Positions 7,979 through 15,410 of a stretch of 15,873 bases of DNA are shown here, piece after piece. Under the pieces are notes generated by a model that saw only the letters and a list, made by a program, of their open reading frames with translations, was not told the origin of the DNA and ran no database searches. Source of the DNA: JBCFBK01 sp038562555 (lineage in GTDB: Bacteria > Bacteroidota > Bacteroidia > Bacteroidales > Prolixibacteraceae); contig JBCFBK010000080.1 in assembly GCA_038562555.1 (NCBI GenBank), forward strand, positions 1 to 15,873, read 5' to 3'. Positions within the stretch are counted from its first letter, which is position 1. Each line of letters opens with the position of its first letter. The translations under genes were made by a program, and so were the position numbers.

Positions 7979-8623
7979 ATGACAGGGGGAAAATCGAAAT
8001 CTGTTGCAGTAATTGTTGCCCACCCTGATGATGAAACCCTGTGGGCCGGCGGGACCATACTGAGTCGCCCGTCGTGGAATTGCTTTATTGTTTCGCTGTG
8101 CAGGGGAAATGATCCGGAACGCGCTCCCAGGTTTTTCAACGCCCTAAAAGTCCTGCAATCGAAAGGCAGCATGGGCGATCTGGACGACGGGCCGGGTCAA
8201 GCACCTTTGGATGACGAAGAAGTTGAACGGGTTATTCTTGACTTATTACCCGGCACCCGTTTCGACCTGATTATTTCACATAGTCCGTGGGGGGAATATA
8301 CCCGGCACATCAGGCATGAAGAGGTGGGTAAAGCGGTAATCAGACTTTGGGCATCCAATAAGATATTCACGCAGGAACTCAGGACTTTTGCCTATGAAGA
8401 TGGCCATAAAAAGTATCTTCCGATGGCTGTAAAGGATGCCGCTGTTTACATGACACTGACGAAAGCCGTGTGGCTGAAGAAATTCAGCATTATAACAGAT
8501 ACGTATGGCTTTGATAAGGACAGCTGGGAAGCAAAAACGACTCCCCGAAGCGAAGCCTTCCGGAAATTTGCGGATGCGCCGGGCGCTTTAAGATGGCTAA
8601 ATCACGGAGGAACTTACAAATGA
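7979..8623 (+). CDS. PIG-L family (GlcNAc-PI/MshB-like) deacetylase
   Basis: The zinc-binding signature AHPDDE is present at residues 14-19 (H15, D18), and the second metal-ligand/active-site region HSPWGEYTRHIRHEEVG holds H110 and H113. PIG-L enzymes remove the N-acetyl group from GlcNAc-containing glycolipids, pseudodisaccharides or antibiotics. At 214 aa it has the usual length and there is no signal peptide, so it is cytoplasmic. It starts 12 bp after the CsbD-like gene and its stop overlaps the next start by 4 bp, so it is translationally coupled to a GT4 glycosyltransferase. Such GT4/PIG-L pairs make mycothiol and bacillithiol, but the partner does not look like BshA or MshA, so the product is open. 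Confidence 0.85.
   Translation: MTGGKSKSVAVIVAHPDDETLWAGGTILSRPSWNCFIVSLCRGNDPERAPRFFNALKVLQSKGSMGDLDDGPGQAPLDDEEVERVILDLLPGTRFDLIISHSPWGEYTRHIRHEEVGKAVIRLWASNKIFTQELRTFAYEDGHKKYLPMAVKDAAVYMTLTKAVWLKKFSIITDTYGFDKDSWEAKTTPRSEAFRKFADAPGALRWLNHGGTYK
8605..8610 (+). promoter_or_regulatory. Ribosome-binding site fixing the GT4 start
   Basis: CGGAGG lies 9 nt before the ATG at 8620. This site, together with the ATGA overlap with the deacetylase stop, selects 8620 over an in-frame ATG at 8593. It is one of the few clear Shine-Dalgarno sites in the window. Confidence 0.7.
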
Positions 8624-9762
8624 AGGTTTTAGTATTATACGATTATCCTCCTTCACCCGGAGGACTTGCAACACAGGGCGATCTGTTATACAAGGGACTT
8701 CTTGAAATGGGTGTGGATGCGCACGCGGTACATTTCGAATCGGCACAGGAAAAAGAGTGGTACTATCGCTGGTTTGAGCCCGATGTTGTGACCGGTGTAG
8801 GTTATTGGGGGCACACGCCTCAACTGGTATTGCATCCGCAGCGATACGGCGCTCAGCCGGTACCGTGGTTAGTCGCCGACGGTTATATTGCAAATTACCA
8901 GGAGGTTTTGAATGCGTTACCTTTAATCTTGGTGACATCAAATTGGGTGAAGGAAATGTATGTCCGCGACGGGATAAACGCTGATCTGATCGAAGTGTTG
9001 CCGGTAGGCTGCAATACGGATACGTTTATTCCATACGACAAAAACGATCCTAAGATTTTAGCCGTGCGCGAAGCGCTGGGTGTTTCACCCGACCAGATCA
9101 TGATTCTCACCGTTGGGGGTGATGCCGCATCAAAAGGGGCTCAGGAGGTAATGCAGGCGCTTGCCATCATCGATGCCAAAGCACCCGATTGGAAATACGT
9201 GTGTAAAGTTTGGCCACAGCCGCGAACAAAAAAACAAAACCTGGCCGATCTGGAAATGGCGACACAACTTGGGATTGAAAAAAATGTCACTTACGCTACC
9301 AACACGATCTCGCGGAATTTTATGCCCTACCTGATCGGAGCCTGCGATATCTACGCCGCACCTTCCAGGTTAGAAGGTTTTGGTATGCCCCAGGTGGAAG
9401 CGGGCGCATGCGCAAAGCCGGTTGTCAGTATTAAAGCAATGGGGATGCTGGATACCCTTGTTCACGGAGAAACGGCATTCCTGGCAAAAATAGCAAGGAA
9501 AATTGCCGTGAACGAAGTGCTGCTGGGAGAAGAATCGGGATACGCGGATCAGCATAAAGTGATTTTCAAATCGCCACGGACAGTAGACTACCGGGCTAAC
9601 GTGCAGGATATTGCCCAATACCTCCTGGAACTGATGAACGACGCTGATTTACGAAAGAAAATGGGCGATGCAGGCCGGGAGCGGGTCGTTGAAAATTTCG
9701 ATTACCGGGTCGTCGCAAAACAGTTTGTCCGGATTATAACAGACAAATTAGGGATCAGTTAA
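8620..9762 (+). CDS. GT4 family glycosyltransferase (GT-B fold)
   Basis: A 380-residue retaining glycosyltransferase. The N-terminal Rossmann half opens MKVLVLYDYPPSPGGLATQG with the acceptor-side glycine loop. The C-terminal half has ILTVGGDAASKG (donor-domain start) and the GT4 E-x7-E signature EGFGMPQVE (E252 and E260). No signal peptide or membrane segment is present, so it works in the cytoplasm with a nucleotide-sugar donor. Sugar and acceptor cannot be assigned. The upstream ATG at 8593 is rejected in favour of 8620. It sits between a deacetylase and a GH100-like glycosidase, implying a common glycan or glycolipid substrate. Confidence 0.88.
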   Translation: MKVLVLYDYPPSPGGLATQGDLLYKGLLEMGVDAHAVHFESAQEKEWYYRWFEPDVVTGVGYWGHTPQLVLHPQRYGAQPVPWLVADGYIANYQEVLNALPLILVTSNWVKEMYVRDGINADLIEVLPVGCNTDTFIPYDKNDPKILAVREALGVSPDQIMILTVGGDAASKGAQEVMQALAIIDAKAPDWKYVCKVWPQPRTKKQNLADLEMATQLGIEKNVTYATNTISRNFMPYLIGACDIYAAPSRLEGFGMPQVEAGACAKPVVSIKAMGMLDTLVHGETAFLAKIARKIAVNEVLLGEESGYADQHKVIFKSPRTVDYRANVQDIAQYLLELMNDADLRKKMGDAGRERVVENFDYRVVAKQFVRIITDKLGIS

Positions 9763-9779
9763 TTCGAAAAATTAATCAT

Positions 9780-10961
9780 ATGCATGATTCTAACCGGATG
9801 GAGATTGAGCAAGCAAAGAAAGCGGCTTTGGAGGTACTTCTTCATAACGCACACGGGCCATACCATGGACTTCCCCGTACGGCAGGCTGGGGCTATCCGG
9901 AGCCCTACACACGCGATTTGATGATTTCCATTCTTGGAATCGCTGTTTCGGGTAATCAAAAGTTATTGGATAGCATTCGGAAAGTATTGGAAACACTGGC
10001 GAAAAATCAGACCGGACATGGTCACATCCCTTCGCTTGTACATGACGCGGAAGACCGCGGGGCCAGCGACACAACACCACTGTTTCTGCTGGCTGCGGGC
10101 ATTTTCAGAAAAGTCTCGGGAGAACCTGAATTTCTGGATGAGGCCGTTGAAAAAGCGCTGGTCTGGATGAGTTATCAAAGTCCTTCAGACCGGTGCCTGG
10201 TTGCACAGCAACCCACCAGCGACTGGCGCGACGAACAATGGGTGATCGGTTATGGTCTGTTTGTCAACACGCTTGTTTACAGCTACCTGAAACTGCTGGG
10301 AAGACATGAGAAAGCGGACGACCTGCGCCAAACAATGAGTCGCTTCACGATTGCGTCGGGCACTATAAACTACCATAAGCACGAAGGGCATGTGGTAAAA
10401 CACAAGCCCTACTATGCTTTTTGGTCCTATAAAATACACAGCAGCGAACGGTTTGACCTTCTCGGAAACAGCCTGGCCATTCTGGCGGGAATAGCAACCC
10501 CCTCACGGGCTGATGATATCGTTGCGTGGATTGAAGATGAATGTGAACGGATGAAAAAAAGAGGAGAACTGGTTTTGGATCTGCCACCGAATTTCTTTCC
10601 ATTTATTAAACCCGGCGATCCGGACTGGCACGAACGATATGCCACCTATAATAATCCCGGGGAATATCACAACGGAGGCATATGGCCTTTTATATGCGGG
10701 TTTTATGTGGCCGCTCTGGTCGCTGCCAAACGGTATAAGCTGGCTGAAGAGAAGCTGGTTGCTCTTACCCGCTGTTTAAAATTAACCCGTTCAGAAAACC
10801 TGGAATTCGGATTTAATGAATGGATCAAAGCGCAGGACGGAAAACCGAAGGGGCAGGACTGGCAAACCTGGAGCGCCGCGCTTTATCTCTATGCCGCAAA
10901 ATGCGTGGAAGAAAAGCGTACGCCTTTTTTCTGTGAGATGAGAAATGATGCCGGAGAATGA
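9780..10961 (+). CDS. GH100/amylo-1,6-glucosidase-like (alpha/alpha)6 glycosidase
   Basis: A 393-residue six-hairpin glycosidase-superfamily protein with no signal peptide. Visible motifs are GWGYPEPYTRDLMIS near residue 40, GASDTTPLFLLA, a TSDWRDEQW segment with acidic D148 and D151 (candidate catalytic region), EYHNGGIWPF (E295-F304) and a late GQDWQTWSAALYLYA. The YHNGG-WP and QTW motifs are shared with GH100 neutral/alkaline invertases, and similar proteins are often labelled amylo-alpha-1,6-glucosidase. The substrate is uncertain. An ATG at 9798 is an alternative start. It is the last gene of the five-gene operon and converges on the minus-strand GT4 fusion with a 30-bp gap that shows no clear terminator. 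Confidence 0.72.
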   Translation: MHDSNRMEIEQAKKAALEVLLHNAHGPYHGLPRTAGWGYPEPYTRDLMISILGIAVSGNQKLLDSIRKVLETLAKNQTGHGHIPSLVHDAEDRGASDTTPLFLLAAGIFRKVSGEPEFLDEAVEKALVWMSYQSPSDRCLVAQQPTSDWRDEQWVIGYGLFVNTLVYSYLKLLGRHEKADDLRQTMSRFTIASGTINYHKHEGHVVKHKPYYAFWSYKIHSSERFDLLGNSLAILAGIATPSRADDIVAWIEDECERMKKRGELVLDLPPNFFPFIKPGDPDWHERYATYNNPGEYHNGGIWPFICGFYVAALVAAKRYKLAEEKLVALTRCLKLTRSENLEFGFNEWIKAQDGKPKGQDWQTWSAALYLYAAKCVEEKRTPFFCEMRNDAGE

Positions 10962-10991
10962 TATCGGGCAGCAAGCTATTTTTGATCAGGT

Positions 10992-13226
10992 TCAATCCGA
11001 CTTATGGAATTCCTCATAGGCCTGTAATACTGTTAAATGCGAAATCAGATATGCCAGGGAACTTTCAGCTCCCTGGTTTCGGTTTACGCCATAACGCTCA
11101 AAACCATCGCAACACCCCTGGGTTTCAAAATCATATAAACTCATTCGCAGATCGTTTTCACCCAGGAACCACAGGAATGAGGTGTACAGCTTACTGAGGT
11201 ATTCTTTATCTTTTGTTACATGAAAAGCCTGGTGGTACATGAGAACCATGGCCATGGCGTCAATGGGCTGTTGGGCAAAGACAGAACGCTCTCCCTCTTT
11301 TTTATACCATTTTTCATTTCCGATTATGGACAGATAATTATCTTTAAGGGTATGCTGTGTCAGGAATTCCATCGATTCGATCGCTTTTTCCGTTATCCGG
11401 TCATCATTCAGAATCTCGGCTGAATGCAAAAGCGCCAGGGGTAAAATACCATTGTCGTATGCAAGCAGGGCTTCAAACCACTTCCAGTCTGAGGTACTGT
11501 TCTCGTGATAATGCTTGATTAACAGGTTGGCCAGATTTCTTAACCGTTCGGTCATGGAATCATCAGACGGATTACATTTCAGATAATAGCTGATTCCAAT
11601 CATGGTATTGGCAATACCCCTGATCGACTTTAATTTTTCAAAATTGGGTGCTGCGTTAAAGAATACCAACCTGCCTGTCTGGTAATAGGCATCGTTTGGA
11701 GCGTTTCCCAATAAGTAGCCTAACGCCCAGATCGTCCGTCCGAACGAATCTTCAGAGCCTATCTCATCCAGAAAATTCCGGCTGAAACTCAGAAAATTCC
11801 TGAATGTCCCGTCGGGATTCTGCATATAATGGATATAGCTTAAATAGACCGGCGACAATTCAAGCGCCCGCAGGTCTTTCGTTTGCCGGTAGGCCATTAA
11901 CACCATCAGCAAAGCCCGGGAATTGTCGTCAAGGCAATATCCTTCCTTTAAATTCGGGATACCAAATTTAGCATGTTGAATGATGCCGGTATCATCGGTT
12001 AAACGATTGATATGGGCTAATGAAAACGGGGGAAGAATAAGCAGATCAAGTACCGTTTCATTTTCGACGATTACCTGGCGTTTTTCCTTTAGAATTTTTT
12101 CGGTCAATGTCACATATCTTTCGCCGGTTTTTGGCCAGGTGATTTTCTGTCCGTAGCCCGATGCATTCTTTCTAAGCCTGTTCATCTCCTCCGGGTTGTC
12201 CAGAAGCTCGGTCAGCGTTTTCGCCAGGTCGTCCGGATCATTAAAGTTAAAAAGCCTTCCCCTCCCCTCGCCTAGCAACTCCTCAGCATGCCAGTACGGA
12301 GTTGAAAGAACGGCCGCACCCACCCCCACTGCATACGAAAGGGTTCCGCTGGTAATCTGGGCTTCATTTAAATAAGGCGTGATGTAAATATCACAAGCAT
12401 ATAAGTATTTGAATAAATCCTGCTCGTCAATAAACTCATTCAGAAACAAAACATGCTTTTCGAGTTGGAGGCTCTTGACCAGACGCATCAGGAAGATCCG
12501 GTATTCTTCTCCTGAGTGACGCAATACATTCGGGTGTGTTTTCCCCAAAACAATATAAATGACCGCAGGATTTTTTTCGACCACTTTGGGCAAAGCTTTG
12601 ATGACCGTTTCAATGCCCTTGTTGCGGCCAATAAAACCAAAGGTAAGCAACACGGTCTTATTTTCGAGCTTAAATTCTTTTTTCGACTTTTCAGAATTAA
12701 AATGAATATCGGGAACACCATGCTCGATCAGGACGATTTTATCTTCCGAAACCTCGTAAATACTGATCAGAAAGTCGATTGCCTTATGACTCATCACCAC
12801 AATTCTATGCGCCATCTTGCATATCTCCTTTAAAACCGCCCGTTCGTTATACGAAGGATTCTTCAGGATCGTATGCAAGGTTACAATGAACGGAATTTCA
12901 AGCCGGTGAAGCAAAGGAAGGATATAAACCCCGCTTTGTCCACCGAATATACCAAACTCATGTTCCAGGATACAAAGGTCAGCTCCGCTTAGATTGATAT
13001 ACTTTACCGCCTTTAAATAATCTTCCTGATGATCTTGCCTGATGGTGAGTTTAACTTCTTCCGGATACTTATAGGTCAGGTTATTGTCGTTTAACGCAAT
13101 TACAAAGCCTTCATGCTTATCTCCCGGGGCTTTGTATCCGCCGAGCATGGATTTAAACAGGTTATTGGTAAACGTTCCAATCCCGCATTCTCGAGGCGGA
13201 TAGGTAGCAATATAGGCTATTTTCAT
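10992..13226 (-). CDS. GT4 glycosyltransferase fused to (alpha/alpha)6 glycosidase-like domain
   Basis: A 744-residue two-domain cytoplasmic protein. Residues 1 to about 390 form a GT4 GT-B fold: ECGIGTFTNNL loop, HEFGIFGGQSG, TLHT, VMSHKA, FGFIGRNKGIETVIKALP, and the donor-site stretch EAQITSGTLSYA (288-299), which takes the place of the usual E-x7-E. Residues about 430-744 are helical repeats of the six-hairpin type: LDDNSRALL, EDSFGRTIWALGYLLG, SDWKWFEALLAYDNG (D580, E585) and NQGAESSLAYL. Fusing a sugar-adding and a probable sugar-cleaving or sugar-binding domain suggests self-controlled synthesis or editing of one glycan. It follows the cupin gene by 30 bp in the same direction and is probably co-transcribed. 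Whether the C-terminal domain is catalytic is not known. Confidence 0.8.
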   Translation of the reverse strand: MKIAYIATYPPRECGIGTFTNNLFKSMLGGYKAPGDKHEGFVIALNDNNLTYKYPEEVKLTIRQDHQEDYLKAVKYINLSGADLCILEHEFGIFGGQSGVYILPLLHRLEIPFIVTLHTILKNPSYNERAVLKEICKMAHRIVVMSHKAIDFLISIYEVSEDKIVLIEHGVPDIHFNSEKSKKEFKLENKTVLLTFGFIGRNKGIETVIKALPKVVEKNPAVIYIVLGKTHPNVLRHSGEEYRIFLMRLVKSLQLEKHVLFLNEFIDEQDLFKYLYACDIYITPYLNEAQITSGTLSYAVGVGAAVLSTPYWHAEELLGEGRGRLFNFNDPDDLAKTLTELLDNPEEMNRLRKNASGYGQKITWPKTGERYVTLTEKILKEKRQVIVENETVLDLLILPPFSLAHINRLTDDTGIIQHAKFGIPNLKEGYCLDDNSRALLMVLMAYRQTKDLRALELSPVYLSYIHYMQNPDGTFRNFLSFSRNFLDEIGSEDSFGRTIWALGYLLGNAPNDAYYQTGRLVFFNAAPNFEKLKSIRGIANTMIGISYYLKCNPSDDSMTERLRNLANLLIKHYHENSTSDWKWFEALLAYDNGILPLALLHSAEILNDDRITEKAIESMEFLTQHTLKDNYLSIIGNEKWYKKEGERSVFAQQPIDAMAMVLMYHQAFHVTKDKEYLSKLYTSFLWFLGENDLRMSLYDFETQGCCDGFERYGVNRNQGAESSLAYLISHLTVLQAYEEFHKSD

Positions 13227-13256
13227 CGTTTTTATTGAGATTGTTATTCCTGAAAA

Positions 13257-13601
13257 TCAGATGACTTCATAACCGCTTTTTATGACAGTCGAAATCATTT
13301 TGAATCGTTCGTTGGCTTTAATCACATGCGCGGTATGTGCCGGTATAATGATGCCTTGCCCTGTATGAAGCACATTTGACAGCTCATCAATGACAACTTC
13401 AGCAACTCCCTCTATGACCTGAATAAAGGTATCGAAAGGGAAAATCTTCGCGACCAGCGCTTCGCCGGTGTCGATTGCTACAATGCTGATATTCCCGGTG
13501 GTTTTCCTGATAATGTTCCTGCTGACCACCGTATTGGGCGCATATTCAATAATCTCAATGAGAATATGTATTTTCGCTTTCTCCAGTTCATTTGTGTGCA
13601 T
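13257..13601 (-). CDS. Small single-domain cupin lacking the first metal-binding histidines
   Basis: A 114-residue single cupin barrel. The second motif is visible as GQGIIIPAHTAHVI. The first motif, usually G-x5-H-x-H-x3-4-E-x6-G, reads EALVAKIFPFDTFIQVIEG, so both histidines are absent and metal binding is probably lost or altered. Small cupins of this kind in Bacteroidota have no assigned reaction and may bind a ligand. GGAG lies shortly before the ATG. It is first in a two-gene unit with the GT4 fusion and has the shared promoter element directly upstream. Confidence 0.75.
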   Translation of the reverse strand: MHTNELEKAKIHILIEIIEYAPNTVVSRNIIRKTTGNISIVAIDTGEALVAKIFPFDTFIQVIEGVAEVVIDELSNVLHTGQGIIIPAHTAHVIKANERFKMISTVIKSGYEVI

Positions 13602-13626
13602 GTCTCTCCGTATAAAGTAAGCCTTA

Positions 13627-13693
13627 TAAAGTTACCCTGGCTTTTTTCAATGCTGTTATACAATTGGGGCTTTATTTTACATCATTCACACAT
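13627..13693 (-). promoter_or_regulatory. Shared 41-bp element plus -7 box, copy 3 (cupin + GT4 fusion)
   Basis: Reading along the minus strand, the 41-bp element runs from 13693 to 13653: left half ATGTGTGAATGATGTAA, right half TTGTATAACAG. After 18 nt comes TAACTTTA (13634-13627), close to the TAnnTTTG -7 consensus. The predicted start is near 13621, giving a leader of about 20 nt before the cupin ATG. Confidence 0.75.
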
Positions 13694-13712
13694 CAGGGCA
13701 GCTTGCAGGATT

Positions 13713-15197
13713 TTAATTTCGCAGCCCGTACACCGTTCTGAAATGATAACCATACACCGTGTAAGTGACGGCATCAACCAGCGATTTGGGCCGGTTACAC
13801 AGGGTCCAGATCATTAATTTCCAGTATTCACTTCTTCCTTTATTGAGAAAGCCAATAATAAAAACGGACTTCAGAAAACCCTTCAGTAATGAGAAGTTGA
13901 TTTTTGTCTGACTCTTACATAAACGGTTGTAATTTAATAACAGCCGCCTGACTCTTTTATAATAAGGCCTGGTTGAATAAATCTGGTGAATAATCCTTTT
14001 ATACCCCTCCACAAGTTCATTGTAATCCATTTTTGGGATAAAATTCATCGACGAGTCGGTATTGTTGCCGGTAGCATCGGTTGTTAACCTTTTTTCTGCT
14101 TCAAGCTGACGGTATAGTTTGGTGTTCTTAGGTGCATTTAATAAACCAACCATCGCGGAAACGATACCACTCTGCTGAATAAAATCGATCTGACGCTGAA
14201 AAACGGTGGGCGTATCGCTGTCAAAGCCAACTATAAATCCTCCGGAGACCTGTATTCCTGCCTTTTGTATTTTCCTTACACTTTCCAGCAGGTCGCGGTT
14301 TCTGTTCTGTACTTTGTTGCAATAGTGTAATGATTTTTCCTCAGGAGTTTCAATACCAATAAAAGTAGAACTAAACCCGGCATTTACAAGCATTGACATC
14401 AGTTCTTCATCGTCGGCCAGATTAATCGATGATTCTATATTGAACGAAAACGGGAATTTGTGCAACCGCATCCATTTTTCAATGGCAGGCAGCAACTCGT
14501 TTTTTATTTCGCTTTTATTCCCGATAAAGTTGTCATCGACAACGGACACTGGCCCTCTCCATTTGATTATATGGTACAGCACATCCAGTTCCTGAATAAT
14601 TTGGGAGGTTCTCTTCATCCTGACCTTATGACCTAAAAGTGAGGTAATTTCGCAAAAATTGCAGGCAAACGGGCAGCCACGCGTCACCTGGATGTTCATA
14701 AAAGCATAATCCCTTACTGACAACAAATGGAAGTCGGGCACCGGCGTTTCCGTCAGATCGGCATATTCAGTCGTCGTGTACACCCGCCCTGCCTGCCCGG
14801 CTTTTAAATCAGCCAGGAAAAGAGGTAATGTAAGCTCGGCTTCATTCAAAACGAAATGATCTATTTCAGGATAATTCACGTATTCCTGGGTAAAAAGCGG
14901 ACCACCGGCGACAATTCTTTTGTTCCATTTTTTACATTCAGCAATTACCGTGTTCACCGACTCCTTTTGAATATACATCGCGCTAAGAAAAACAGCATCA
15001 GCCCATTGAATATCGCTTGTCCGAAGTGCACTGATATTCATATCGACCAGTTTTTTATGCCAGGTCGACGGAAGCATGGCCGAAACGGTAATGAGTCCGA
15101 GCGGCGGCACGGCTGCCTTTTTAGAAATAAATTTCAGGGCATGGCTGAAACTCCAAAAGGAATCCGGACATTTCGGATAAACCAATAATACGTTCAT
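13713..15197 (-). CDS. B12-binding-type radical SAM protein (DUF4070-like C-terminus)
   Basis: The first 150 or so residues form the Rossmann-like cobalamin-binding domain common to this class (opens MNVLLVYPKCPDSFWSFSHA); the usual D-x-H-x-x-G is replaced by DMNISAL, so base-off cobalamin ligation by His is unlikely. The radical SAM core carries CPFACNFC with the [4Fe-4S] ligands C175, C179 and C182, followed by VSVVDDNFIGNK and FIGIETP. The C-terminal 140 residues resemble the DUF4070 region of related proteins. Relatives include enzymes that modify lipids such as hopanoids, but no substrate can be assigned. It is a single-gene unit with a leader of about 140 nt and its own copy of the shared promoter element. 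Confidence 0.85.
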   Translation of the reverse strand: MNVLLVYPKCPDSFWSFSHALKFISKKAAVPPLGLITVSAMLPSTWHKKLVDMNISALRTSDIQWADAVFLSAMYIQKESVNTVIAECKKWNKRIVAGGPLFTQEYVNYPEIDHFVLNEAELTLPLFLADLKAGQAGRVYTTTEYADLTETPVPDFHLLSVRDYAFMNIQVTRGCPFACNFCEITSLLGHKVRMKRTSQIIQELDVLYHIIKWRGPVSVVDDNFIGNKSEIKNELLPAIEKWMRLHKFPFSFNIESSINLADDEELMSMLVNAGFSSTFIGIETPEEKSLHYCNKVQNRNRDLLESVRKIQKAGIQVSGGFIVGFDSDTPTVFQRQIDFIQQSGIVSAMVGLLNAPKNTKLYRQLEAEKRLTTDATGNNTDSSMNFIPKMDYNELVEGYKRIIHQIYSTRPYYKRVRRLLLNYNRLCKSQTKINFSLLKGFLKSVFIIGFLNKGRSEYWKLMIWTLCNRPKSLVDAVTYTVYGYHFRTVYGLRN

Positions 15198-15234
15198 TTT
15201 TGCAACAATTATACTATTCCAGCATAGAGCATAA

Positions 15235-15296
15235 ACACGAAGATTCCAGGACTCAACGTATTCATTTTTAATTAATTCGCATTTGCACCTTCGTGT
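15235..15296. repeat. 8-bp inverted repeat in the radical SAM leader
   Basis: ACACGAAG (15235-15242) is the exact reverse complement of CTTCGTGT (15289-15296), with 46 bp between, inside the 205-bp gap upstream of the radical SAM gene. The intervening sequence is AT-rich. It could be an operator dyad or an RNA stem in the leader; an 8-bp match over this distance may also be chance. Confidence 0.35.
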
Positions 15297-15342
15297 CTTT
15301 TTATTTTAAATTCTTTGCTTATGAGACAGCCGATCAGCAAAA

Positions 15343-15410
15343 TAAAATTCGTGAAATTGTTGCGCGGTATTGTTACACAACTTTGCGTAATATTTGTATC
15401 ATTCACACAT
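15343..15410 (-). promoter_or_regulatory. Shared 41-bp element plus -7-like box, copy 4 (radical SAM gene)
   Basis: Reading along the minus strand, the element runs from 15410 to 15370: left half ATGTGTGAATGATACAA, right half TTGTGTAACAA. After 19 nt comes GAATTTTA (15350-15343), which fits TAnnTTTG/A except for its first base. The left half overlaps the stop codon of the AraC regulator (TGA at 15405-15403). The predicted start near 15337 leaves a leader of about 140 nt before the radical SAM ATG. Confidence 0.65.

Noticed and set aside
8593..8619. Earlier in-frame ATG for the GT4 gene
   Set aside because: CGGAGG at 8605-8610 and the ATGA overlap point to 8620, and the family N-terminus begins at MKVLVLYDY.
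7979..9762. Deacetylase plus GT4 as a bacillithiol (BshB/BshA) pair
   Set aside because: The GT4 lacks the N-terminal sequence pattern of BshA, and no BshC-like gene is present; only the general pairing is similar.
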